Counted from the first letter of the stretch, positions 30,595 through 39,756 are shown. The stretch: 64,000 nt of DNA from Luminiphilus syltensis NOR5-1B (GCF_000158175.1 NZ_DS999411.1:2122868-2186867), one strand, 5' to 3'. Numbers and translations: made by a program. Notes: a model not told the origin generated them from the letters alone.

Positions 30595-31706
30595 GATAAA
30601 CCCTCCTTTGACGGGTATTCGAAGCCGGGTAGAGCGCAGCCATCCGGCCCGCAGTCGGGAAGAGCTTCGCCCACTGGGCGCAAACGCCTGGTGATGCTCA
30701 GGGAGTGCTGCTTGGGCGCCCAGGCCGGAAGGTAAGCCGACCATCCCGCTCCAGCGCCACCGGCCGTCACCAGTGTAATGTCAGCCGGGTCGGCGAAGGT
30801 CGCGATCCTGCCGTCAGCGCCAATCGACATGTCGTGCTGCGCGCCACTCTCTACATGAATGCCTCCGGCGGCCAGCTCTGCTGGACTGATTCGGCTGTGC
30901 TCCGCAAGAAAGGCCCTAGCCTGGGACTTGCTCCAGCCCGCCTTGCGCAGGGACTGCGCGTGTTCGTGGCCGAGAATGACGACACACTGGCCGCGCTTGC
31001 CAGTGATAAACTGCGAGGGTTGCTTCATGGCGCCGGTAAAAGCCAACAGTACATCCTCGGGTGATTCGGAGAGCTGCTGGGCAATTTGCCGCGGCCCTTC
31101 GGTGGCCATGATGGTGACCGTTGAATCCTCTGGACGGTAGCCGTGCTCCAAGCGCAGTGCGGGCCAGGGGGCGTCGGGATCCTTCTCCGCAAAACACAGG
31201 GTGATTTTGCCGGGATGGCCGATAGACGACGCATCGAGTTTGCCGGTCTTGGCACCCAGGCCATTGGCTACCGTAAGCCGGACCGCACGCCCGATGGTGG
31301 CATTGGCCCGGTTACCCGACCCTAGCAGGTTGTGCTCGGCGTTCATGCCGATTCGAGACGCTTCGGGTCCGCTGACAATAATGCAGATGGCCGCGCCACC
31401 CGTGCTGGTGGCGACGGTATTGACGTTGAAAGCCGGGTCGAAGACGGCTTCGATTGCCGTCACCACCAGGGGGAAATACTCCGGCCGGCAGCCGGCCATC
31501 ACGGCGTTACTGGCGGCGATGTTCGCCGACACGGTCTTTCGTCGCGAGGGCACGGAACCGAGAATCGTATCTTCACTTAATCCCGCGGCCGCGAGCATGG
31601 CCTGCACGCGCGCAGACGTTGGTGGGACAACGGGCAGACCGTCGGTCCAGCTCTGCTCGTACATAAACTCAATGGCTTCTGCCTCGTCAACGGTAATCTG
31701 GCTCAT
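30591..31706 (-). CDS. Conserved protein of unknown function paired with the UGSC-family protein
   Basis: 371 residues, cytosolic. Conserved-looking blocks include EQSWTDGLPVVPPT near the N terminus, NAVMAGCRPEYFPLV, GSGNRANATIGRAVRL and SIGHPGKITLCFAEKD. The C terminus carries a Cys pair CGPDGC at 352-357. I recall this family from many environmental bacteria but know no assigned function. Its stop overlaps the UGSC-family gene start, so the two are translated together and are likely partners; the tail Cys pair could exchange disulfides with the C98/C101 site. Confidence 0.75.
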   Translation of the reverse strand: MSQITVDEAEAIEFMYEQSWTDGLPVVPPTSARVQAMLAAAGLSEDTILGSVPSRRKTVSANIAASNAVMAGCRPEYFPLVVTAIEAVFDPAFNVNTVATSTGGAAICIIVSGPEASRIGMNAEHNLLGSGNRANATIGRAVRLTVANGLGAKTGKLDASSIGHPGKITLCFAEKDPDAPWPALRLEHGYRPEDSTVTIMATEGPRQIAQQLSESPEDVLLAFTGAMKQPSQFITGKRGQCVVILGHEHAQSLRKAGWSKSQARAFLAEHSRISPAELAAGGIHVESGAQHDMSIGADGRIATFADPADITLVTAGGAGAGWSAYLPAWAPKQHSLSITRRLRPVGEALPDCGPDGCALPGFEYPSKEGLS

Positions 31707-31712
31707 GGTGTC

Positions 31713-31876
31713 TTATGCCCTCCGGGCTGAAGTGCGGGCGCCATCGATCTCCAAGGTCTTGCCGCCGCCGGGGTCTCCCCGGCGATCTTCTTTTTCTGCG
31801 CCGTCGCAAGTGCCGAATGTCGTGACACGCTTCTCATGGACCCGTGGCGAGCGAGTGCGAAAAATGACCAGGTCTT
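31713..31876 (-). pseudogene. Possible 3' remnant of a lost gene
   Basis: A minus-strand frame of about 53 codons (DLVIFRTRSPRVHEKRVTTF ... EIDGARTSARRA, stop at 31715-31713) ends just before the UGSC-partner gene. It has no ATG or GTG and is closed upstream by an in-frame TAA. The composition reads like real protein, so a decayed gene end is possible; chance is the alternative. Confidence 0.25.
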
Positions 31877-32200
31877 AGGGCAATAGCGTTAGGTGACTCC
31901 CTAAAGCTCCACAGCTGTAAGCAATCAAGAGAAAGCCTCCCCAAGTGCTCTCACAAATGCCACGTCGCTTCATCCTGTGAATAGCCATTGGTCTCACAGA
32001 TGCTTGAAAATTGTCAGCATCATACACAGGCTTGCTTTACGCGAACAAGTTGCCATTCTCAGGGAATAAACTGCGGTACGTGGTATCAAAGTTGAGGGGA
32101 AGCTCAGTTTCGCAACGGCGTGGCAAGAACTCCAGGTTCCGTCAGATCATGCTACATTCTGGGTCTTGTATTTCGCCTCGAATCATCTGATGGGTGTCGT
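31877..32200. other. Intergenic region, no gene seen
   Basis: About 320 bases, visibly A/T-richer than the flanks, between the divergent UGSC-pair operon and the HD-GYP gene. It should contain promoters for both, but I found no convincing -35/-10 pair. A short inverted repeat TTAGG-N6-CCTAA lies at 31889-31904. Confidence 0.5.
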
Positions 32201-33433
32201 GTGCTGCGATTAGAAAAAATAGGCGTAGATCAGCTTCGCATCGGCATGTTTGTTTCCGAATTGGACAGGCCGTGGCTGGGAACTCCATTTTTGTTGCAGG
32301 GTTTCGAGATCACTACCGAAGATGAAATCAGCCAATTAAGAGACCTCTGCAGCCACGTCTTTATCGATATCACACAGCCTGCCAAACCTTATGCCAAGAT
32401 GCCGTCTTCGAGTCCCCGACGTAGTAATCGTCGCGACAAGCGTACAGAGTTACTGAGGGGGCGGGCGCCGACCCGCTATGTTGACCAAAAGACGCTCTAC
32501 AATGAGTTGCCTGCTGCTCAAGAGGCACTGCAGACATTGGGTGAAACGGTTCGCAATCTTTTTCAGGTGCGGCGTGCCGACACAACCATCAATGTGGCAG
32601 AGGTTAAGGCGGCCGTGGAGCCGATGGTTAATAGTATTCGACGCAATCCTGATGCCTGTATTTGGCTGAGCCGCCTGCGTCAGCAGGATGACTATACATA
32701 TCAACATTCTGTCGCTTGTTCGGTCTGGTCGGTGGCGCTCGGCAGGCAGCTTAGCCTGCCGCAGGAGGATCTCAATTCCCTCGCTCTGGGCGGCTTGTTG
32801 CTGGATATTGGCAAACTGAACCTGGATCCAGAGCTATTTTTACGCCCCGATCAACTGACTCCTGAAGAATGGGTAGTCATGCAGACGCATGTGGGCCTGG
32901 GTATAGCGGCCCTCGAGGGCACAGGTGTGAATCGGGACGTTCTTGATATGATCCAGCATCATCATGAGCGGTTTGATGGCAGCGGTTACCCCAGTCGTCT
33001 GAAGGGAGACGAAATCCCGGTGTTCGGTCGTATCGCTGCAGTTATCGATACCTTTGATGCCATGACAAGCCAACGTGTTTACGCGCGGGCAATCTCACCC
33101 TCCGAAGCGATTCACAAGCTCAATAAATATCGTGACACAACGTTGCAGGCCGAGATCGTTGATGAATTCATTCAGGCTATTGGGGTCTATCCCGCGGGAA
33201 CCATTGTTGAGTTATCTTCCGGAGAGATCGCCGTGGTAGTAGCGGAAGGGCGTGTACGTCGTTTACGACCCACCGTGACAGTGCTACTGGATGCGGACAA
33301 ACTTCCTGTCGATAAGCCCTATGTTATTGATTTGCGTGAGAGACTGAATGATGGGCATGGCAAGCCACTCGATATCAAGACCAGCTTACCCTCGGATGCC
33401 TATGGCATTGATATTGCCGACCTCACTATCTGA
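32201..33433 (+). CDS. DUF3391 + HD-GYP domain protein with altered HD motif
   Basis: 410 residues from GTG 32201 (MLRLEKIGVDQLRIGMFVSE), chosen because the DUF3391 domain begins there. HD-GYP domain at about 165-330: first His in YQHSVA, second His in QTHVGLG, HHHERFDGSGYP near 252, GDEIPVFGRI and DTFDAMTS are all kept. The central HD motif, normally LLHDIGK, reads LLLDIGK near 198, so one metal-ligand His is Leu. c-di-GMP hydrolysis is therefore doubtful. The stop overlaps the next gene's start by one base. Confidence 0.88.
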   Translation: MLRLEKIGVDQLRIGMFVSELDRPWLGTPFLLQGFEITTEDEISQLRDLCSHVFIDITQPAKPYAKMPSSSPRRSNRRDKRTELLRGRAPTRYVDQKTLYNELPAAQEALQTLGETVRNLFQVRRADTTINVAEVKAAVEPMVNSIRRNPDACIWLSRLRQQDDYTYQHSVACSVWSVALGRQLSLPQEDLNSLALGGLLLDIGKLNLDPELFLRPDQLTPEEWVVMQTHVGLGIAALEGTGVNRDVLDMIQHHHERFDGSGYPSRLKGDEIPVFGRIAAVIDTFDAMTSQRVYARAISPSEAIHKLNKYRDTTLQAEIVDEFIQAIGVYPAGTIVELSSGEIAVVVAEGRVRRLRPTVTVLLDADKLPVDKPYVIDLRERLNDGHGKPLDIKTSLPSDAYGIDIADLTI

Positions 33434-34722
33434 TGGTTATTGAAATGGAGATTCAGCGGTCAGCATGTATTGCGCGCCTGGAAGAGATTGTTGCGTCTGG
33501 TTTCCAGAGTGGTAGATGCACGGGTTTATTGCTGATCGATCTGAACAACCTGAGGCAGATTAATCATCGGCATTCTTTTCGATTAGGCGATGTGATGATT
33601 AATGAAGTGCTGGAGACCCTGCGTGCTGGGGTCAAGGATTGTCAAAATGTATTTCGCATTGGTGGCCATACGTTTGCTGTCGTGCTTCCCGATTTGGAAT
33701 TTCCCGGTTACCTTTCGGTCGCCGCAGCACGGCTAAGCGAATCGCTTGCCGATGCGCTTGAAATGGAGAGCGACTTTACACCTGCGAAAGTACACATTGG
33801 CGCCTCCGTGTCAGCGGGGAAACCGGCGTCCGCGCTTGACATGCTTGCACGCGCTGAAATGCATCTTGAACGGGTTCGTGAGGATCGCGGCCTGGCCTTC
33901 GAGTCAACCGCCATTACGGATGATGTCTCGAGTTTTGATGAGCAACTCGGGCGCCAATTCGAGCAAGCACTGCACCGCAGCGAGTTTGAGGTCTATTTTC
34001 AGCCCCAGGTTTCCACAGCGACAGGCGCCGTATTGGGTGCTGAGGCATTATTGAGATGGTCCCGCGCAGAGCAGGGCTTTGTCAGCCCCGAGCGTGTCAT
34101 TCATTTAGCCGCTCAATCAGGTAAAACCTTTGAGCTGGCGCGCTCCATCATTAACAATGTTGCTCGAAATGCCAAGGCCTGGTGCTGCGAGGAAGCTGAT
34201 TTCAAAGTCGCTATTAACGTATCTGCAGACCTTCTCGGCACCGTTGATCTCGTCGATATCCTCGATCGAGCGTCCAGTATCTGGGACGTTCCCCACAAAA
34301 ATTTGACGATTGAGATTACCGAACAGACATTGGTTAGCGACATCCAATCGAGCAAGCGCCTGCTCAGGGATTTACGTGATCGCGGCTATGGTATTTCGAT
34401 CGATGATTTTGGTACCGGATATTCATCGCTCTCTTATCTGCGGCAGTTGCCCGCCACTGAGCTCAAGATCGATCGATCCTTCGTAAACACCTTGCTGTTG
34501 TCTGACGAAGATCGCGAACTGGTGCGCATTATTGTGGATATGGGACATTTATTTGGCATGCAGGTGGTAGCTGAAGGCGTGGAGAATTTGGAGACGAGAT
34601 ACACGCTGGAAAAAATGGGTTGTGACGTTCTGCAGGGCTACTTGATAGGCCACCCAATGCCAGCGGTAGATTTTGAATCATGGCGTCGCGACTGGACGGG
34701 TTGGCTGCCGGGAGTCCCTTGA
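33433..34722 (+). CDS. Degenerate GGDEF + intact EAL domain protein
   Basis: 429 residues, no membrane helix. The N-terminal GGDEF-type fold (about 25-160) has GGHTF near residue 77 where cyclases have GGDEF, so it cannot make c-di-GMP. The EAL domain (about 175-425) keeps the catalytic set: EAL in GAEALLRW, Asn in INVSADL, Glu in IEITEQT, DDFGTGYSS, Lys in LKIDRSF, AEGVE and LQGYLIG. A c-di-GMP phosphodiesterase is likely. Coupled to the HD-GYP gene by a TGATG overlap. Confidence 0.9.
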   Translation: MVIEMEIQRSACIARLEEIVASGFQSGRCTGLLLIDLNNLRQINHRHSFRLGDVMINEVLETLRAGVKDCQNVFRIGGHTFAVVLPDLEFPGYLSVAAARLSESLADALEMESDFTPAKVHIGASVSAGKPASALDMLARAEMHLERVREDRGLAFESTAITDDVSSFDEQLGRQFEQALHRSEFEVYFQPQVSTATGAVLGAEALLRWSRAEQGFVSPERVIHLAAQSGKTFELARSIINNVARNAKAWCCEEADFKVAINVSADLLGTVDLVDILDRASSIWDVPHKNLTIEITEQTLVSDIQSSKRLLRDLRDRGYGISIDDFGTGYSSLSYLRQLPATELKIDRSFVNTLLLSDEDRELVRIIVDMGHLFGMQVVAEGVENLETRYTLEKMGCDVLQGYLIGHPMPAVDFESWRRDWTGWLPGVP

Positions 34723-34840
34723 AGACGTTCCATTGCCGAGGCGTTCCTGAGCAGGTGGACATCCCGGCCTTTGTATTTTTTACGGGATAACGCCGATTTT
34801 TTTGTATTTTATCCGCGTGGATAAGTCTCCATCAAAACCA

Positions 34841-36148
34841 TTAATTAGGAGATGGCTCCTTCGTCAACAAATCGAGCGCCATCGCCGTCATTGCATCCAC
34901 CCCGGTCTGGATCGATTTTTCGGGATCCGGTGCGAAAAAGGGCGAGTGCAGCGAGGGTAGTGGTGTGCCGTCGGTCTGATGTTGCTGCCAGAGCGCCTCG
35001 GGCACCACGCCGACGCGCATCATGAAACTGGGTATCTTGTGCGAGGTCCGACCGTAGCGGGCAAAATCTTCGCCTCCCATCTCCTTGCTGACCTCAATGA
35101 CATTGCCGGTCCCGATAGCGCTCTTGAGCACCTCAACCTCTCGCGCGACCAGCTTCGGGTCATTCCACAGCGCTGGAGTGTATTCGTCCTTCATGATCAC
35201 TTCGGGTGCAAGCTCCGCGCCAAAGCCCATGGCCTCTGCGTTTTTCAACGCGATACGCTTGATACCGTCGAGTAATGCCTTTCGGGTGGCGTCGGAGTAG
35301 GAACGCACGGTGAGTTGCAGCGTCGCCGAATCAGGGATGATGTTATGTTTGGTCCCCGCATGAATCGACCCGACGGTTACAACGCCAGGATCAATCGGCG
35401 CAATTTCCCGGGACACGAGGGTTTGCAGGTCCATGATAATGGACGCCGCCAAAACGACAGGATCCCTGGCGTTATGGGGGTAGGCTCCATGGCCCCCCAC
35501 GCCCTTCAGATGAATATCCACCGAATCGACGTTGGCCATCATCCAGCCCGAGACATAGCCGATCTTGCCCGCGGGAAGGGTCGCCAGCGTGTGCAACGAC
35601 AGGTTGTAGTCGGGTATTGGGAATCGCTCGAACAAGCCATCTTCCAGCATCGCCCTCGCGCCGGCACCTCGCTCCTCAGCGGGTTGGGCGATGACCACCA
35701 GCGTACCGCGCCAGGCGTCTCGATTACCGGCGAGGTTCAGTGCGGTCTCCGTGCCTACCGTCATGTGTATATCGTGGCCGCAGGCGTGCATTACGCCAAC
35801 CTCCTGGCCGGTTTGTTCGATAGCGCGCTGTGTACTCGCGTAGGCGAGTCCGGTCTGTTCGGTGATGGGCAGGGCGTCGGTATCCATCCGAATCATCACC
35901 GTTGGTCCCTCGCCATTTCTGAGCACACCGACAACACCAAATCCACCGACCGACTCGGTCACTTCAAAACCGGCGCTGCGCCATGTGTCAGCGAGGTAGG
36001 TGGCGGTGGACTCCTCCTGAAAGGACAGTTCGGGATGACGGTGCAAGTACTTGTAGAAAGCGAGCCGGTCAAAGGACTCGGCCAGGCTTGCAGGTGTTGC
36101 AAGCAGACAGCTCAAACAGCTGACAGCAACTACACGAAATAGGATCAC
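34841..36148 (-). CDS. Secreted M20-family amidohydrolase
   Basis: About 435 residues from GTG 36148, giving a clean signal peptide (ILFRVVAVSCLSCLLATPASLA); TTG 36178 would give ten more residues. Metal-site motifs: HACGHDIHM, the general base in QPAEERGAG, and C-terminal LHSPFFAPD. Closest to the hippurate hydrolase/IAA-amino-acid amidase group, but periplasmic. The substrate is unknown, probably an N-acyl amino acid or peptide. Confidence 0.88.
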   Translation of the reverse strand: MILFRVVAVSCLSCLLATPASLAESFDRLAFYKYLHRHPELSFQEESTATYLADTWRSAGFEVTESVGGFGVVGVLRNGEGPTVMIRMDTDALPITEQTGLAYASTQRAIEQTGQEVGVMHACGHDIHMTVGTETALNLAGNRDAWRGTLVVIAQPAEERGAGARAMLEDGLFERFPIPDYNLSLHTLATLPAGKIGYVSGWMMANVDSVDIHLKGVGGHGAYPHNARDPVVLAASIIMDLQTLVSREIAPIDPGVVTVGSIHAGTKHNIIPDSATLQLTVRSYSDATRKALLDGIKRIALKNAEAMGFGAELAPEVIMKDEYTPALWNDPKLVAREVEVLKSAIGTGNVIEVSKEMGGEDFARYGRTSHKIPSFMMRVGVVPEALWQQHQTDGTPLPSLHSPFFAPDPEKSIQTGVDAMTAMALDLLTKEPSPN

Positions 36149-36274
36149 AGCGACGCTCTCTTGTACAACCAGTGGCAAATCATCTCATAAACATTGTTGC
36201 TGTAGTGACAGGCATTGCGCTGGATCGCTTTTAAAGGTTCATCGCGGGTTAGTGTGATCAAGGCCTGCGCTGCG

Positions 36275-37624
36275 CTACCAGCGCCAGTGGGTCTGCAGGT
36301 AGATATACACCGCGTCCCGACCCCCTTGAGCAAAGGCATCGCTGCCAAGAACGGGTCCTTTGTCCAGATGAACCGCGCCGCTCTCAAGCTGCCAATGGCG
36401 ATTGATCGAGTAGCGGACCCGTCCTTCGACCTGATGACCGACCCATCGGTCTCTGGTGTCGCCCTTCTGTCTAAAGCCCGTGCCAGCGTGCGTATCCAGC
36501 GGCTGCTCGAGCCAGAAACTGCGCCACGCGGCCATAAGCTCAAAAGGCCCTTTCATCGCTGTCCAGCGCAATTCAGGAGACACAATATTACTGCGGGCCT
36601 GAACGGCGTAGATGCCCGATGGGCCATATTCAAATCGTCGTGCACCAAATAGTGTGTCAAAGCGCTCTGTTTTATTGTCTGTTGGGTCGCGATCACCGGT
36701 GCCATAGTCCATAGACAGGGTTACTCTCGGATTCCACGGAGTGTTCCAGGTGAAACCGAGTTCTCCATGGGCGAACCACGCCGTATGGTCCAGGTCGTTG
36801 CGGTCTTCGGAATCAAGAGAGGCCCTCGATCGACCGGTTTGAATAGCCACTTCTCCGGCGTGATGCCAGCCGCCGTTGCTTGCGAAAACCGTGTTGTATT
36901 GCGCACCAAAGGTCACCAGGTCGCGATCCCGAGTTGGGAATCCGTCCCGATCTTCCTCCTCCAGGCCAAGTAGATGAATCGACCAGCTGGGTTCCTGAGC
37001 AGGTGCTAATTCGAATCCCCAAAAGACTTGTCCCGAACTCGTTTCATCGACCCTCGCGCGATTTCTCTCCAATTCCCTCCGGTCCTGCGGTTCGCGTTGA
37101 ACGGGACGCAGGAAGAAACCGTTAACGCGCCAGCGATCTCCCGACCACTCCGCATCAATGCCCGAAAAGCTGTTTGAGGTATTTCGGAAGCGATTGCGGG
37201 CTACCAGGCGCCGGGTACTCAGTTGCTTTGTCATTCTTCCGGCAATCACCTGCAACGGAAAATCTGCGGTCCCACGCCAGCCTATCCATGCCTGAAGCGG
37301 TTCCAGCGCGTTGACGTCATCGGTGCCCAGAGGTGTCCCTGTGCTCGCAAGCCAGGCACGAGAATCCTGTATTTCAAACAGCCCGATCAATGATTCGTGC
37401 TCAAATTTCACCTGGGCAAAAAGTCGTGAGACCAGTAGTTCGTCGCTCTCAGGCGAATCAGGCCGCGGTCCGTTGTGGAGAGATTCATAGCGCAGGCGGT
37501 AGCTGCCACTGAAATCGATAGTTTCAGCAGTTGTGCTCGAGGCGATACCGGTGAGGGTGAGGACCGCGGCTATCAGCCGAAAGCGCGGCTGGTCGAGCAA
37601 GAAAAGGATCGATTGATAAAGCAT
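36275..37624 (-). CDS. Alginate-export-type outer-membrane beta-barrel protein
   Basis: 449 residues with a signal sequence (to about residue 33) and a beta-barrel of alternating strands, ending in aromatic YLQTHWRW as outer-membrane proteins do. Blocks such as FSGSYRLRYESL, QAWIGWRG ... VIAGRMTKQL and DYGTGDRDP match the AlgE/alginate_export family. No alginate biosynthesis genes are nearby, so it is probably a porin for an unknown, perhaps anionic, substrate. Confidence 0.8.
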   Translation of the reverse strand: MLYQSILFLLDQPRFRLIAAVLTLTGIASSTTAETIDFSGSYRLRYESLHNGPRPDSPESDELLVSRLFAQVKFEHESLIGLFEIQDSRAWLASTGTPLGTDDVNALEPLQAWIGWRGTADFPLQVIAGRMTKQLSTRRLVARNRFRNTSNSFSGIDAEWSGDRWRVNGFFLRPVQREPQDRRELERNRARVDETSSGQVFWGFELAPAQEPSWSIHLLGLEEEDRDGFPTRDRDLVTFGAQYNTVFASNGGWHHAGEVAIQTGRSRASLDSEDRNDLDHTAWFAHGELGFTWNTPWNPRVTLSMDYGTGDRDPTDNKTERFDTLFGARRFEYGPSGIYAVQARSNIVSPELRWTAMKGPFELMAAWRSFWLEQPLDTHAGTGFRQKGDTRDRWVGHQVEGRVRYSINRHWQLESGAVHLDKGPVLGSDAFAQGGRDAVYIYLQTHWRW

Positions 37625-37896
37625 ATACCCACGATAGTGGGATGGCGTTCAAGATGGTACCGGGTTTGACTGGGCGGGCCACTGGCAGCGCCCATGGATT
37701 GGGGTTTGAGCCTCTGGATTGCAGAAGTCGGGGGGCTCGTGCGTGGATCTCGGATGATCATGGGGCTCTCATAATTGCGAGCCTCTCACCCCAACACGAG
37801 TGGGAACCCGTTTATGAGTCTAATAAAGGTCGAGAAGCACCCGTATAATCCGGACAAAACTACAGCGGGTCAATCTCACCAAAGGAAGCTTAAACG

Positions 37897-38247
37897 TTGA
37901 AAACCTATACGATCTACCATAATCCGCGCTGCTCGAAGTCGCGGCAAACCCTTGAGCTACTCGAGGAGAGGGGTATCGAACCCAGGGTAGTGCGATATCT
38001 GGAAGAACCCCTGACAGAGCATCAGCTCAGCACCCTTTGTAAACAATTAAAGGGATCGGCGAGCGAAATGATTCGGAAAAAAGAGCCCGAATATAAGTTG
38101 GCCGGTTTGACCGGTGATAGCGATGAGTCAGCGATCGTGAAGGCGATTGCTGAATTTCCCAAGTTACTGGAGCGACCGATTGTTGTGTGTGGCTCGAGAG
38201 CACGAATCGGCCGCCCGCCTGAGGCTGTTCTCGAACTGCTGGATTGA
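37897..38247 (+). CDS. arsC: ArsC-family arsenate reductase (glutaredoxin-dependent type)
   Basis: 116 residues, TTG start with AAAGGAAG upstream. Thioredoxin-like ArsC fold with catalytic Cys in YHNPRCSKSRQTL, and Arg in LLERPIV and RIGRPPEAVLELL. The motifs match true ArsC rather than Spx/YffB. No arsB or arsR is nearby, so it may act as an orphan reductase. Confidence 0.88.
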   Translation: MKTYTIYHNPRCSKSRQTLELLEERGIEPRVVRYLEEPLTEHQLSTLCKQLKGSASEMIRKKEPEYKLAGLTGDSDESAIVKAIAEFPKLLERPIVVCGSRARIGRPPEAVLELLD

Positions 38248-38259
38248 GCGGAGGCGCTT

Positions 38260-39333
38260 TTGTCCATGCGGGCGCTGAGAGTGGTTGTCGGTTCACGGGC
38301 TGCCGAGGTCCTGGCGACCCAGGGTTGGCATCCCGACCAATTTCGATTGTTAATCGGTGCCTCGGGCGGTCCCAAGTGGTTCATTCTTTCCCAACTGGAT
38401 CGGTTCCTGGGCAACCACTTTCTTTCCCGAAGAAGTACACCATTGACGGCATTGGGCTCGTCGATCGGATCCTGGCGGCACGCCTGTCTTGCTCAGCCCG
38501 ACCCTGCCGCCGCGATTGCGCGTTTGGAAGCTGCCTACCTCAATCAACGGTATAGCGTCAAAAAGCCGTCGGTTGATGAAGTCAGTCAGGTATCTGCTGC
38601 GATCCTGCGCGAAGCCATTGGCGAAGCCGGTGTTCAAAATTTACTGGCCAGTCCAACGATACGCTCGTGCATTGTTACCGCCAGAGGTCGGGGCGCGACT
38701 GCAAAGCCGAGCGGTGTGCCGTTGGGGTTGGGTATGGGGTTGGCGGCGGCCACCAATGCCGTGGACCGGCGCGCACTGGCAATGCATTTTCAGAGAGTCC
38801 TGTTTTGTTCCCGGGGCGTAGAAAATGATCTTCCGCCAATGCCGGGTTTTACAACGACATCAGTAGCGCTTTCCGAGGAGAACGCCTTTGACGCGCTAAT
38901 GGCGAGCGGCGCAATACCGTTCGTCATCGCTGGTCGATCCAGTATTGCCGATGCCCCCGCAGGTCAGTACTGGGACGGGGGCATTATTGACTATCACTTT
39001 TCACTGCCTGAGCATTACGAACGCGGCTTGATTTTATATCCGCATTTTAGCGCCACGTTGACACCCGGTTGGTTCGACAAATTCCTCCCGTGGCGTCGGG
39101 GCCTAACACCCGACACCGATGCCCTGGTTCAGTTAAGTCCGAGTGAAGAATTCATAGCATCCCTGCCTTTCGGCAAAATCCCTGATCGACGGGATTTTCT
39201 CAGGCTTATTGACGATGAACGCCGAGAATACTGGTGTCGCTGCATTGATGCAGGCAGTGCATTGGCGGAGGAGTTTGCCGAGCTTGTAAATCACCCTGAT
39301 CCTCTTCGCAGCGTTGTGGTTTTGCAAGCATAG
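38260..39333 (+). CDS. Patatin-like phospholipase family protein
   Basis: 357 residues from TTG 38260 (GGAGG five bases upstream; ATG 38266 is the alternative). Ser nucleophile in TALGSSIGSWRH (GxSxG), Asp in YWDGGIIDYH, and a Gly-rich GASGGPKW in place of the usual GGGxRG oxyanion loop. It lies 12 bases after arsC. No signal peptide. The lipid substrate is unknown. Confidence 0.82.
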   Translation: MSMRALRVVVGSRAAEVLATQGWHPDQFRLLIGASGGPKWFILSQLDRFLGNHFLSRRSTPLTALGSSIGSWRHACLAQPDPAAAIARLEAAYLNQRYSVKKPSVDEVSQVSAAILREAIGEAGVQNLLASPTIRSCIVTARGRGATAKPSGVPLGLGMGLAAATNAVDRRALAMHFQRVLFCSRGVENDLPPMPGFTTTSVALSEENAFDALMASGAIPFVIAGRSSIADAPAGQYWDGGIIDYHFSLPEHYERGLILYPHFSATLTPGWFDKFLPWRRGLTPDTDALVQLSPSEEFIASLPFGKIPDRRDFLRLIDDERREYWCRCIDAGSALAEEFAELVNHPDPLRSVVVLQA

Positions 39334-39756
39334 TTCTTTGGCCGGTGTAAGCTTCGATTCATTGGTGTTTGTAACTGCTGTCTGGTGGCGAGCGGGCGGA
39401 TCACAACCCCCATTTGCAAGCATTGCCGCGTGCTACTTACCCCGACATCGTCGTGGTTGGGGTCCGGCATATCCTTTTACCTGTCGGTGTGGTGCGTCGG
39501 CAGCCTCAAAATCTTCTGTGGTCAGTCGACCCTTCTGACGGCACCGACGTTTACGATTCTCGGGATGATTTATTCGGCCTCGCTCGTTTTCGTGAGGGTA
39601 TCTACAGGGCTGATTTCGTTGTTCTAGCCAGCGCGTTTCATCCGATAGATCGGTATCAATGTTCGGGTACGTCGTTCCAGACGTTTAAATCAGGATGGTT
39701 CGGTAGGGCTTCCGCGCTATACTCGCCCCTCGATTCTTTTGGCTAGGGGGAAGCTC
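39334..39756. other. Intergenic region, no convincing gene
   Basis: About 420 bases between the patatin-like gene and the nnrU-like gene. Open frames exist (for example 39414-39746, plus strand) but have no ribosome site, no recognisable protein character, and run into the next gene's ribosome site. Confidence 0.5.

Noticed and set aside
31201..31878. 225-codon plus-strand frame over the UGSC-partner gene
   Set aside because: Mirror of a better-supported minus-strand gene; composition is Ser/Arg/Pro-rich as in shadow frames.
34723..34840. Hairpins near ATCCCG...CGGGAT and GGATAA...TTATCC as terminators
   Set aside because: Weak stems with long loops and T runs placed inside the loop, not after the stem.
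35315..36142. 275-codon open frame antisense to the amidohydrolase
   Set aside because: It mirrors the codon structure of a well-supported M20 gene; shadow frame in high-G+C DNA.
39414..39746. 110-codon plus-strand open frame in the patatin/NnrU gap
   Set aside because: No ribosome site, no recognisable protein features, and it overlaps the ribosome site and start of the NnrU-like gene.
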